A DNA stretch of 6,898 bases from Eubacteriaceae bacterium UBA7485 (GCA_002478485.1 DLOL01000071.1:15122-22019); one strand, 5' to 3'. Shown: positions 1 to 5,888, counted from the first letter of the stretch. The notes: generated from the sequence alone by a model not told the origin. Made by a program: numbers and translations.

Positions 1-318
1 CAACGCGCTTATTCAGGCGGAGCTGCGGCCGCGCTGAGCAAAGCCCCTCTGGTCCGCGAGGAGAAAATCAGGCGCGTGGAAGTGCAGACCGAGTACAGCT
101 TTTACCAGGGTCTTCTCAATGACTTGAAGGAAGCCGGCCTCACCCCTGCGGAGGAAGCGTTCAGTGATGTGGTAGCGCTGATCTTTGAAATACCGGACGG
201 GCTTGAAGAGAAGTTTGAAGCGCGTGTGCGCGACTTCACAAATGACAACTACATCCTTTCCGTTGAAGCCCCCACCTTTATGAAAAGGCCTTACATGGGA
301 GAGACCATCTCCCTTTAG
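1..318 (+). CDS. yigZ: YigZ/IMPACT family protein, C-terminal part (5' end outside window)
   Basis: The reading frame is open from the first base and ends at TAG 316-318, giving about 105 residues of the C-terminal part of a YigZ (UPF0029/IMPACT) protein. The fragment begins with RAYSGGAAAAL, matching the conserved end of the N-terminal IMPACT domain (usually RAY plus a run of small residues). The rest fits the DUF1949-type C-terminal domain, an alpha/beta ferredoxin-like fold. It contains the usual EYSFYQGLLNDLKEAG helix region and ends in acidic strands. The family is about 200-215 residues long, so roughly half is missing to the left. Its role in bacteria is not firmly settled; eukaryotic IMPACT regulates translation through GCN1/GCN2, and the bacterial members are thought to bind RNA or proteins. 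An internal ATG at 76 is not the start, because conserved family sequence lies upstream in frame. No clear rho-independent terminator follows it. Confidence 0.88.
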   Translation, partial: QRAYSGGAAAALSKAPLVREEKIRRVEVQTEYSFYQGLLNDLKEAGLTPAEEAFSDVVALIFEIPDGLEEKFEARVRDFTNDNYILSVEAPTFMKRPYMGETISL

Positions 319-338
319 CCGGTCGCACTTTCTGGGTA

Positions 339-364
339 TTTTAAAAACAGTTTTGTCTTTAAAA
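339..364. repeat. AT-rich imperfect inverted repeat upstream of yebC
   Basis: TTTTAAA at 339-345 is the reverse complement of TTTAAAA at 358-364. Inside these arms ACA (347-349) pairs with TGT (354-356) around a GTTT loop, with one A/C mismatch between the two stems. No T-run follows, so it does not look like a terminator for the upstream gene. It lies just upstream of the yebC -10 box and could be an operator, an UP-like AT element or chance in AT-rich sequence. Confidence 0.35.
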
Positions 365-369
365 AGTTA

Positions 370-378
370 TGATAAAAT
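370..378 (+). promoter_or_regulatory. Extended -10 promoter for yebC
   Basis: TG at 370-371, one base, then TAAAAT at 373-378 forms an extended -10 element (TGnTATAAT with one mismatch). The best -35 match, TTGTCT at 353-358, is only 14 bases away, so recognition may rest on the extended -10. Transcription would start near 385, leaving a leader of about 28 bases before the yebC ATG. This is a pattern call. Confidence 0.5.
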
Positions 379-413
379 AAAGAATCGAGTAAACTTAACC
401 ACAGGAGGCCCCC

Positions 414-1136
414 ATGTCAGGACATAGTAAATGGGCAAACATAAAAAATAAAAAAGGAAAGACCGATGCAGCGCGGGGTAAGATCTTTACCAAGATGGCC
501 AAGTATATTGCCGTGGCCAGCCGGGAAGGCGGACCGGACCCGGAAATGAACGCCAAGCTCCGCGACGCCATTGCCAAAGCCAAGGCGCAGAACATGCCGA
601 ATGACAATATCGACCGCGCCATTAAAAAGGGAGCGGGAGAGCTCACCGGCGCAAACTATGAAGAAATCACCTACGAAGGCTACGGTCCGGGGGGTGTGGC
701 TGTCATTGTCAATGCGCTGACCGACAACAAGAACCGAACCGCCGCGGATGTAAGACACGCTTTTGACAAAAACGGCGGAAATCTCGGAACAAACGGTTGT
801 GTATCGTTCCTCTTCACAAAAAATGGGAAAATTCTATTAGAAGACGAAAGTCTTGATGAAGATGAAGTCATGATGACGGCGCTTGACGCGGGAGCGGAAG
901 ATGTCGAGCCGGTTGAAGGCGGCTTTGAGATCACGACGGCTCCTGAAGATTTTGCCGCGGTCATGGACGCGTTAAACGCAGCGGGCATTACGCCTGCCAG
1001 CGGTGAAGTTGCGATGATCCCGTCTACCCAGACCTCCCTGTCCGATGAGGATGTCAAGCGCATGGAAAAGATGCTTGAGATGTTTGATGATAATGATGAT
1101 GTGCAGGAAGTCTGGCATAACTGGGAAGAAAGCTGA
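414..1136 (+). CDS. yebC: YebC/PmpR family protein (transcriptional regulator / translation factor)
   Basis: The 240-residue product opens with the family signature MSGHSKWANIKNKKGKTDA, followed by GKIFTKMAKYIAVASREGGPDP and NMPNDNIDRAIKKG. It also has YEGYGPGGVAVIV, the TDNKNRTAADVRHAF segment and the GGNLGTNGCVSFLF segment. Length is usual for the family (about 237-250), with three alpha/beta domains. YebC proteins are cytoplasmic and DNA-binding in some species (PmpR in Pseudomonas); YebC-type proteins have also been reported to help ribosomes through proline-rich stretches, and the mitochondrial relative TACO1 activates translation. Which role applies here cannot be told from sequence. 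The start is fixed by AGGAGG at 403-408, five bases before ATG, and by the family N-terminus. The C-terminal end is unusually acidic (DDNDD, from repeated GAT/AAT codons near 1084-1101). A small membrane-protein gene follows after 8 bases. Confidence 0.97.
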   Translation: MSGHSKWANIKNKKGKTDAARGKIFTKMAKYIAVASREGGPDPEMNAKLRDAIAKAKAQNMPNDNIDRAIKKGAGELTGANYEEITYEGYGPGGVAVIVNALTDNKNRTAADVRHAFDKNGGNLGTNGCVSFLFTKNGKILLEDESLDEDEVMMTALDAGAEDVEPVEGGFEITTAPEDFAAVMDALNAAGITPASGEVAMIPSTQTSLSDEDVKRMEKMLEMFDDNDDVQEVWHNWEES

Positions 1137-1144
1137 TTGGTAAG

Positions 1145-1366
1145 ATGGCAGATAACACTGTAAAGAAAAACCGGACACTTCAGTTCGTCTTATTGTACCT
1201 GTTTTTGACACTGCTCTCACTGATGCTCATGGGCTCGTTTGTCTCGGACAACGTGTATCTGAATGCATCGAGAGTCACCACGAATCCTGCGGGAGTCGTG
1301 AATGAATACGCGGCGGCCATTGGTGACGGCGTGTTCGGACAGCCGATTCCAGGCGCGAATGAATGA
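1145..1366 (+). CDS. Small single-pass membrane protein, unrecognised
   Basis: This encodes 73 residues that I do not recognise. The N-terminus is short and basic (KKNR at 7-10). One strongly hydrophobic helix follows at about residues 12-33 (LQFVLLYLFLTLLSLMLMG). The remaining 40-residue tail is polar and ends in a Pro/Gly-rich stretch (GQPIPGANE). By the positive-inside rule the tail would lie outside the membrane. It could be a signal anchor or an uncleaved signal peptide; there is no lipobox cysteine. It begins 8 bases after the yebC stop, and only a weak GGTAAG-like ribosome site precedes the ATG, which suggests translational coupling to yebC. A terminator begins just after its TGA. The hydrophobic helix with flanking charge, the tight spacing and the following terminator argue that it is a real gene. 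Function unknown. Confidence 0.7.
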   Translation: MADNTVKKNRTLQFVLLYLFLTLLSLMLMGSFVSDNVYLNASRVTTNPAGVVNEYAAAIGDGVFGQPIPGANE

Positions 1367-1367
1367 T

Positions 1368-1402
1368 AAAAAACGAGGCAGTCTTGCGACTAGCCTCGTT
1401 TT
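1368..1402. terminator. Bidirectional rho-independent terminator between convergent genes
   Basis: ACGAGGC at 1373-1379 pairs with GCCTCGT at 1393-1399. The stem continues through AGTC 1380-1383 with GACT 1388-1391, around a TTGC loop and with a single bulged A at 1392. It is followed by TTTTCTTGTT on the plus strand. On the minus strand the A-run at 1368-1373 becomes a T6 tail. It therefore ends both the yebC unit and the DUF4364 gene. The DUF4364 stop codon lies only 8 bases beyond it. Confidence 0.92.
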
Positions 1403-1409
1403 CTTGTTC

Positions 1410-1925
1410 TCAGCCGAAGGTGAGTTTTTCAATCACGCTTTTGTAAAAGTCTGAAGGGTCTTTGAGAAAATTCCGGATGACCACATTGGCTTGGGTTGGC
1501 GTGAGCACTTCCATTTCAGTTCCGAGCAAAAGCTCCCCCCGCTCCCGGATGGAGAGTTTGACCAGATACCTTCCGTCCCGCTCCTCGTAGTTTGCGGTGG
1601 CTTGAAACTGATCGATAATCTCAGCCTTGTGCGCTTTGAGGTACTCATCAATTTTATCCTTGCAATCCTTGGAGAGGGAAGAGCGGAACGCCTTCAGGAC
1701 GGCTTCTCCGTCCGTGGTGATTTGGATCTCGTCCCTCTCTTCCTCTTCAATCAGGCCGTCCTGTATGAGCTGGTGAATGCGGAGTGTAAAGCCGATCCAG
1801 TCACCGCCCGAGGTCAGGAGGACAGGGGAGAGACGCTCCCTTGATATGGGTATGCCGATTTGATGGAGGGCATATAAAAGCAGCACGCGCTGCGTGGTTT
1901 CAAAATTTTTGTCTTCTTTGGGCAT
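1410..1925 (-). CDS. DUF4364 family protein, predicted winged-helix DNA-binding
   Basis: The 171-residue product matches what I know of DUF4364, a Clostridia-associated family of about this length. Residues 12-75 read like a winged helix-turn-helix: helix 1 (RVLLLYALHQIG), helix 2 (SRERLSPVLL), a recognition-type helix (TLRIHQLIQDGLI), then a charged wing (EEEERDEIQITTDGEAVL). The C-terminal half (about 95-171) is alpha/beta and ends in a helical segment (NVVIRNFLKDPSDFYKSVIEKL). There is no membrane segment, so it should be cytoplasmic. A role as a transcription regulator is inferred from fold only; no target is established as far as I know. The start at 1925 has a GAGAG-like site 7 bases upstream on its strand. 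It is divergent from the DUF512-der unit across 94 bases, which raises the possibility that it regulates itself and that unit. Confidence 0.85.
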   Translation of the reverse strand: MPKEDKNFETTQRVLLLYALHQIGIPISRERLSPVLLTSGGDWIGFTLRIHQLIQDGLIEEEERDEIQITTDGEAVLKAFRSSLSKDCKDKIDEYLKAHKAEIIDQFQATANYEERDGRYLVKLSIRERGELLLGTEMEVLTPTQANVVIRNFLKDPSDFYKSVIEKLTFG

Positions 1926-1937
1926 AGACAGACTCTC

Positions 1938-1965
1938 TTATCATTATGATCATTTCTACTATTAT
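1938..1965 (+). promoter_or_regulatory. Candidate promoter for the DUF512-der unit
   Basis: TTATCA at 1938-1943 (4 of 6 to TTGACA) and TATTAT at 1960-1965 (5 of 6 to TATAAT) are 16 bases apart. Transcription would start near 1972 and give a leader of about 48 bases. The -10 overlaps that of the opposing promoter almost completely, so the two should compete for polymerase. Confidence 0.45.
1940..1953. repeat. Overlapping short palindromes in the divergent spacer
   Basis: ATCAT-T-ATGAT (1940-1950) is a perfect palindrome around one central base. It overlaps ATGATCAT (1946-1953), a perfect 8-base palindrome, so three ATGAT/ATCAT half-sites are packed into 14 bases. The cluster lies just downstream of the expected DUF4364 transcription start and within the spacer of the candidate plus-strand promoter, a position suited to an operator. 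AT-rich composition makes chance possible. Confidence 0.4.
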
Positions 1966-1966
1966 A
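1961..1966 (-). promoter_or_regulatory. -10 box of the DUF4364 promoter
   Basis: On the minus strand 1966-1961 reads TATAAT, a perfect -10 hexamer, about 35 bases before the DUF4364 ATG. No good -35 hexamer is visible at 16-18 bases, so this may be a weak or activated promoter. Confidence 0.5.
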
Positions 1967-2019
1967 ACCCGATTCGCTTAGATTACGGGAAATTCAATTT
2001 ATGAAACGGATGAAAGACC

Positions 2020-3381
2020 ATGGAATCAAAGAACAGTTACGAGCCATCCCGTCTTTGCAGAGAAGACGACGGTCTCGTGATCCAATCTGTCAGGCCGGAC
2101 AGTCCGGGGGATGAGCTCGGGCTTGAGCCGGGTGACAGAATACTCGAGATCAACGGAAATCTCGTCTCCGATGAGCTGGACTGGATTTACCTGACCCTCG
2201 CAGACGAGCTGCTGATTGCAGTTGAGAAAAAGGACGGAGAAGTTTGGGAAGTGGATCCCGAGCTTGATGAAGACGAAGATATGGGGCTGAGCTTTGAGCA
2301 GACGCTTTCGTCAAAGACCTGCTCCAATCACTGCCTGTTCTGCTTTATTGACCAGAATCCGGAAGGAATGCGCGAGACGCTCTACATCAAGGACGACGAT
2401 GAGAGGCTTTCTTTTCTCAACGGAAACTACATCACGCTGACCAATCTCGGAGAGAAGGAATTTGACAGGATCAAGAAATGGAAGATTCCGGTCAACATCT
2501 CCATTCATGCCACGCGTCCTGAAACGCGCATCAAGCTGCTCCGGAACGCCTGCGCGGGAAACATCCTTGAGAGGCTTCAGGAACTGAAGGAGGCGGGGGT
2601 TGAGATGAACGGTCAAATTGTCCTTGTTCCGGGTATTAATGATAAAAGCGAGCTTTCAAAGACGCTTGATGACCTGTCCGGACTCTATCCTGAGCTCCGC
2701 TCCGTCTCTGTCGTTCCGTTCGGAATGACAAAGTACAGGGAGGGCCTTTTCAAGGTTGCGGAAGTGGACAAAAAAGAGGCGGAGGACGTTCTTGAGAGAA
2801 TCGCGCGCGTGCAGGACCACATGCTCCGAGCGCACGGAACACGCTTTGTCTTTCCGTCGGACGAGTTTTTCCTGACAGCGGAAGAAGAGCTTCCCGATTC
2901 TTCCTGGTATGAAGGATTCCCGCAGCTTGAAAACGGCGTGGGCATGCTGACCGATTTTATGGATGAGGCGCGAAGAAGAATGACGGAGCTTCAGGGAAAG
3001 GCGCCTGAAAAGTCCGCGCTCATCATTACCGGAAAACTTGCGGGAGACTCCATCGAAATGGTCCTGCGAAAAGCCAGGAAGCAGTGGAGGCAGAGCGCGG
3101 GACTTGAAGATGAGGTTCTCAGGATCAACAATGATTTTTACGGGGAGAAGATCACCGTCTCCGGCCTCGTGACAGGACAGGATATTCTCGCGCAGGCAGC
3201 GCCTGTGCTTGAAAAGAAGCATTTTGACAGAGTTCTGATTCCGGATACAATGATAAAAAACGGGACGCAACTCTTTTTAGACGATTTAACAGTGCAAGAT
3301 CTTGAAGAGAAGCTGGGAAGCGAAATAGTCGTGGTGCCGGCGGACGGGCGCGCTTTTGTGGACGCGCTTTATCTCGGCTAG
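2020..3381 (+). CDS. DUF512 family protein: PDZ domain plus radical SAM domain
   Basis: The 453-residue protein has three parts. Residues about 14-75 form a PDZ-like domain (SPGDELGLEPGDRILEINGN). Residues about 95-285 are a radical SAM core with C101, C105 and C108 in the CxxxCxxC motif (CSNHCLFC), followed by FIDQNPEGMRETLY, GNYITLTNL and SIHATRPETR. The rest is the DUF512 region (WYEGFPQLENGVG about 297-308, then ITVSGLVTGQDIL). The three motif cysteines would bind a 4Fe-4S cluster that cleaves S-adenosylmethionine. Only two other cysteines exist (C13, C178), too few for a second all-cysteine 4Fe-4S cluster. No signal peptide or membrane helix is seen, so the PDZ domain is cytoplasmic. The substrate is unknown. 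The ribosome site (GGATGAAAG, 2008-2016) is weak; the next upstream ATGs (2001, 2010) are out of frame. der follows after 19 bases, in the same unit. Length and domain order match the family, which I know from Clostridia. Confidence 0.93.
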   Translation: MESKNSYEPSRLCREDDGLVIQSVRPDSPGDELGLEPGDRILEINGNLVSDELDWIYLTLADELLIAVEKKDGEVWEVDPELDEDEDMGLSFEQTLSSKTCSNHCLFCFIDQNPEGMRETLYIKDDDERLSFLNGNYITLTNLGEKEFDRIKKWKIPVNISIHATRPETRIKLLRNACAGNILERLQELKEAGVEMNGQIVLVPGINDKSELSKTLDDLSGLYPELRSVSVVPFGMTKYREGLFKVAEVDKKEAEDVLERIARVQDHMLRAHGTRFVFPSDEFFLTAEEELPDSSWYEGFPQLENGVGMLTDFMDEARRRMTELQGKAPEKSALIITGKLAGDSIEMVLRKARKQWRQSAGLEDEVLRINNDFYGEKITVSGLVTGQDILAQAAPVLEKKHFDRVLIPDTMIKNGTQLFLDDLTVQDLEEKLGSEIVVVPADGRAFVDALYLG

Positions 3382-3400
3382 ATCTTGGTTAGGAGGAAAT

Positions 3401-4738
3401 ATGGCAAAACCGATCATCGCCGTTGTCGGCAGACCGAATGTCGGTAAATCAACATTGTTCAACAAGCTGGTTGGAGAGCGCATCGCGATTGTCGAAGACA
3501 CCCCGGGGGTGACCCGGGACAGAATCATTGCGGATGCGGAATGGCTCAATCACCACTTCACGCTGATTGACACCGGCGGGATTGAACCGTATTCCAAGGA
3601 CACGATTCTTCAGCAGATGAGAATCCAGGCGCAACTTGCGGTGGATATGGCCGACCTTGTGGTGCTGCTGGTCGATGCGAGAGAAGGGATGACCGCTGCG
3701 GACGAAGAAGTCGCGGATATGATCCGGAAGACCGGCAAGGACACGCTGGTCGTGGTCAATAAAGTGGATTCTCCGAATCAGAACGATGCGGTCTGGGAAT
3801 TCTACAATCTCGGCCTTGGCGAGCCGATCCCGATCTCCGCAAACCAGGGTCTTGGTCTGGGCGATTTCCTCGATGAGGTCATCGCGCATGTCGAACGTTT
3901 CTATGATGAAGAAGAACAGGAAGACAACACCTTAAAAGTTGCGGTTATCGGAAAGCCGAACGCCGGAAAATCCACTCTCATCAACCGGATGATCGGGGAG
4001 AACCGTCTGATTGTCTCGGATATTCCGGGAACCACGAGGGACGCCATCGACACCACAGTTGTTCATGACGGTGTCGAGTACACCTTTATCGATACGGCGG
4101 GGCTTAGGAAAAAAAGCAAGATTTATGAAGATATTGAGCGCTACTCGATTGTCAGAGCTGTGGCCGCCGTCGATCGTGCCGATGTTGTCATCCTCCTGAT
4201 TGATGCGCAGAAGGGCGTGACCGAACAGGACCAGAAAGTCGCGGGGATCGCGGCCAACCGCTTCAAGCCGACCATCATTGTCGTGAACAAGTGGGATGCG
4301 GTTGAAAAAGACACGATGACCATGGAAAAGATGAAACGCGATATCCGGGAAGAATTGAGTTTTCTTGATTTTGCTCCGATCCTCTTTATCTCGGCGCTGA
4401 CCGGAAGCCGTGTCAACAAGATCTACCAGGAAATTCAGTTTGTGTACGATCAGGCGAGAAAGCGCGTGACGACCGGAAAACTCAATGAAGCGGTTATCGA
4501 CTGGGTTACCATTAAGCAGCCGCCGTCCAAGAACGGAAGAAGACTGAAAATTTACTACTGCTCGCAGGTTGCAGTCAACCCGCCAACCTTTGTCATCTTT
4601 GTCAACGACGCTTCGCTGATGCACTTCTCGTACCGCCGGTATCTTGAAAATCAGATCTATAAAACATTCGATTTCTACGGGACGCCGATCCGGGTGTTTA
4701 TCCGGAACCGGAAGGAAAGCGATCCGTACGAAGAATAA
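3401..4738 (+). CDS. der: Ribosome biogenesis GTPase Der (EngA)
   Basis: Der is an essential GTPase with two G domains and a C-terminal KH-like domain that acts in late 50S subunit assembly. The 445-residue product shows all motifs. G domain 1: GRPNVGKS 10-17, DTPGVTRD 33-40, DTGG 57-60, NKVD 120-123, SAN 146-148. An acidic linker lies at about 169-176 (DEEEQEDN). G domain 2: GKPNAGKS 184-191, PGTTRD 209-214, DTAG 231-234, NKWD 296-299, SAL 331-333. The KH-like domain spans about 350-440 and includes NPPTFVIFVND. The start is set by AGGAGG at 3391-3396, four bases before ATG 3401; an in-frame ATG at 3356 lies inside the upstream gene and would add 15 non-family residues. It is the last gene of the unit and is followed at once by a terminator. 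In many Clostridia plsY and gpsA follow der; they do not here. Confidence 0.98.
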   Translation: MAKPIIAVVGRPNVGKSTLFNKLVGERIAIVEDTPGVTRDRIIADAEWLNHHFTLIDTGGIEPYSKDTILQQMRIQAQLAVDMADLVVLLVDAREGMTAADEEVADMIRKTGKDTLVVVNKVDSPNQNDAVWEFYNLGLGEPIPISANQGLGLGDFLDEVIAHVERFYDEEEQEDNTLKVAVIGKPNAGKSTLINRMIGENRLIVSDIPGTTRDAIDTTVVHDGVEYTFIDTAGLRKKSKIYEDIERYSIVRAVAAVDRADVVILLIDAQKGVTEQDQKVAGIAANRFKPTIIVVNKWDAVEKDTMTMEKMKRDIREELSFLDFAPILFISALTGSRVNKIYQEIQFVYDQARKRVTTGKLNEAVIDWVTIKQPPSKNGRRLKIYYCSQVAVNPPTFVIFVNDASLMHFSYRRYLENQIYKTFDFYGTPIRVFIRNRKESDPYEE

Positions 4739-4744
4739 TGAACG

Positions 4745-4771
4745 GGCGCATCTTGAAGGATGCGCCTTTTT
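4745..4771 (+). terminator. Rho-independent terminator after der
   Basis: GGCGCATC at 4745-4752 pairs perfectly with GATGCGCC at 4759-4766 around a six-base loop, and TTTTT follows at 4767-4771. It starts 7 bases past the der stop. Confidence 0.95.
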
Positions 4772-4858
4772 ATGCTCTTCAACCGGCTCTAATCCTCGGT
4801 TCAGATAGAGCAGGAAAAGGTCAAGAAATGAAATCGGCCGCTCTGGAAGGCCATGCAT

Positions 4859-4892
4859 AAAAAAACCGGGCCAAGGAAGTCTTCCGGCCCGG
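4859..4892 (-). terminator. Rho-independent terminator of the cyclase-family gene
   Basis: CCGGGCC at 4866-4872 pairs with GGCCCGG at 4886-4892. Inside, GGAA (4875-4878) pairs with TTCC (4882-4885), leaving a two-base AA bulge. Read on the minus strand, the hairpin is followed by seven T (4865-4859). It begins about 8 bases after the cyclase stop codon. Positions 4772-4858, between the two facing terminators, hold nothing I can assign. Confidence 0.92.
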
Positions 4893-4900
4893 CTTTATCT

Positions 4901-5650
4901 TCATTCTTCTTCATAGATGGCAACGGCGCGTGCGGGAAGGCCCGAAGCGCCTTCAATGTTTGGCCAGGCGATAAAGATGAGCGCGCCTTCTTCGGGAACC
5001 TGATCCAGATTCTTCAGCACTTCGACTTGAAGCTTCCCTGAATCCAGCACATAACGCTCGCAGGCGAGGTCTCCCGCTTTTTCGCATTCGACCGATGCGT
5101 CCGTATCGAGCGTTTCATGACCGTTCGCGGCGGCGTTTCTGGTTTCATAGATGTAGTGAAGCGCGTCAAGACTCCATCCGGGAAAATTCTCTCCGCCTTG
5201 CGCATCGGTTCCGGAAAGCTTTTCCATGTCCGGCCAGTTTTTAAACCAGTCGGTTCTGAGCGCGACAAAGGCGCCGTCCGGGATCGGGCCGTGCTTTTTC
5301 TCCCAGTCTTTTATGTCTTCCGCCGTCGCGGCATAGTGAACGTCATCTTTCACCTTATCGGTAATATCAATTACAACCAGGGGATAGAGCATGTTGTTCA
5401 CGCCGTAAGCATCGCTGAGCTCGCGCCCTTTTACGAAATGGCCGGGAAAATCGATGTGGGTTCCAAACTGTCCGGGAAATTTAAAGGTCTGGATGACGCA
5501 ATCAAGCATCGGGTTTCCCCAGTCATAGCAGACTTCCCCGAGTTCAACGGATCCTTCCGGAATTCCGCTCCAGAACGGACTTTCATTGTTCAGGCTGTGG
5601 GACAGATCCACAAACTTCAGGTTATCGAGCTGGTTCCAAAGAGAACGCAT
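4901..5650 (-). CDS. Cyclase family protein (kynurenine formamidase-like metal hydrolase)
   Basis: The 249-residue protein belongs to the cyclase / KynB-like family (PF04199), metal-dependent hydrolases that open amide, ester or lactam bonds in varied substrates. The N-terminal strand FVDLSHSLNNESPFW (13-27) is typical. The metal-binding segment is FPGQFGTHIDFPGHF (58-72), with H65, D67 and H71 as expected ligands. A second conserved segment is GHETLDTD (177-184), and the end (WPNIEGASGLPARAVAI) also fits. At the first position of the common HxGTHxDxPxH pattern this protein has Q61 in place of His. I recall a subgroup with GQxGTHxD, so this probably marks a subfamily rather than loss of activity. 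No signal peptide is seen. AGGAGG (5659-5664 on the minus strand) lies 8 bases before the ATG. The gene stands alone, downstream of tRNA-Leu but separated by a terminator. No tryptophan-breakdown genes are nearby, so a KynB role is not supported and the substrate is unknown. Confidence 0.9.
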   Translation of the reverse strand: MRSLWNQLDNLKFVDLSHSLNNESPFWSGIPEGSVELGEVCYDWGNPMLDCVIQTFKFPGQFGTHIDFPGHFVKGRELSDAYGVNNMLYPLVVIDITDKVKDDVHYAATAEDIKDWEKKHGPIPDGAFVALRTDWFKNWPDMEKLSGTDAQGGENFPGWSLDALHYIYETRNAAANGHETLDTDASVECEKAGDLACERYVLDSGKLQVEVLKNLDQVPEEGALIFIAWPNIEGASGLPARAVAIYEEE

Positions 5651-5669
5651 CCTTTTATCCTCCTGATTG

Positions 5670-5716
5670 GTAGGTTTTCCTCAGTTTACCATAAAGAAGA
5701 GAGGAGGCGCAAAAAA
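5670..5716 (-). promoter_or_regulatory. Probable promoter region of the cyclase-family gene
   Basis: The tRNA terminator upstream implies an independent start within about 60 bases before the gene. On the minus strand a weak pair, TTGCGC and TAAACT, lies 18 bases apart. Both are poor matches, so the position is tentative. Confidence 0.3.
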
Positions 5717-5744
5717 TAAAAAAGCGAAGGGAAATCCCTTCGCT
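5711..5744 (-). terminator. Rho-independent terminator of tRNA-Leu
   Basis: AGCGAAGGG at 5723-5731 pairs perfectly over nine bases with CCCTTCGCT at 5736-5744, around a four-base loop. On the minus strand the stem is followed by a long T tract (TTTTT A TTTTTT, 5722-5711). It lies 13 bases past the 3' CCA of the tRNA gene. Confidence 0.93.
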
Positions 5745-5756
5745 GAAGATTCAAAA

Positions 5757-5842
5757 TGGTGCGAGAAACGGGAGTCGAACCCGTACGACCGAAGGCCACA
5801 CGCCTCTGAAACGTGCTTGTCTACCTATTCCAACACTCTCGC
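5757..5842 (-). tRNA. tRNA-Leu(CAG), CCA encoded
   Basis: Read on the minus strand, the acceptor stem GCGAGAG pairs with TTCTCGC (one G-T pair), and T8 and G9 follow. The D stem is TTG/CAA with GG in the loop (GAATAGGTAGA). The anticodon stem CACGT/GCGTG holds the loop TTCAGAG, so the anticodon is CAG and the codon read is CUG. A long variable arm (GGCC-TTC-GGTC) marks a class II tRNA. The T arm is ACGGG-TTCGACT-CCCGT. The discriminator is A and CCA is encoded (5759-5757). Anticodon, A73 and the long arm together give leucine rather than serine or tyrosine. It is a single-gene unit with its own promoter and terminator. Confidence 0.97.
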
Positions 5843-5859
5843 ATGTCTTGAACTCTTTA

Positions 5860-5888
5860 AGTATATACGAATTAAAGAATTCTGTCAA
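5860..5888 (-). promoter_or_regulatory. Strong SigA-type promoter of tRNA-Leu
   Basis: On the minus strand a perfect TTGACA (5888-5883) is followed after exactly 17 bases by TATACT (5865-5860; 5 of 6). Transcription would begin near 5853, about 11 bases before the mature tRNA 5' end. An AT-rich stretch upstream of the -35 could act as an UP element. Confidence 0.9.

Noticed and set aside
2001..2114. A 37-codon frame starting at ATG 2001 and overlapping the DUF512 start.
   Set aside because: It runs out of frame through the PDZ coding region, is arginine-rich low-quality sequence and has no ribosome site.
3356..3400. An upstream ATG that would lengthen Der by 15 residues.
   Set aside because: It lies inside the DUF512 coding sequence and lacks a ribosome site. 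AGGAGG four bases before ATG 3401 and the usual Der N-terminus decide the start.
4786..4811. An inverted repeat GCTCTA/TAGAGC in the gap after der, with a GGTTCA stretch faintly like a tRNA T-loop.
   Set aside because: The stem is six bases with a 14-base loop, there is no T-run, and no acceptor or anticodon arm can be built. Probably chance.
3932..4858. A 308-codon open frame on the minus strand opposite der.
   Set aside because: It lies almost wholly opposite der, which is unmistakable. The translation has no recognisable domain, and it starts in the short gap between two terminators with no ribosome site that I can see. Long antisense frames are common opposite well-biased GTPase genes.
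5117..5719. A 200-codon plus-strand open frame opposite the cyclase gene.
   Set aside because: It is antisense to a gene with clear family motifs, a good ribosome site and its own terminator. It has no recognisable domain.
5869..5882. A perfect 5-base inverted repeat (GAATT/AATTC) inside the tRNA-Leu promoter spacer.
   Set aside because: It is short, made of AT-rich promoter sequence, and the promoter is a strong constitutive type. No reason to call it an operator.
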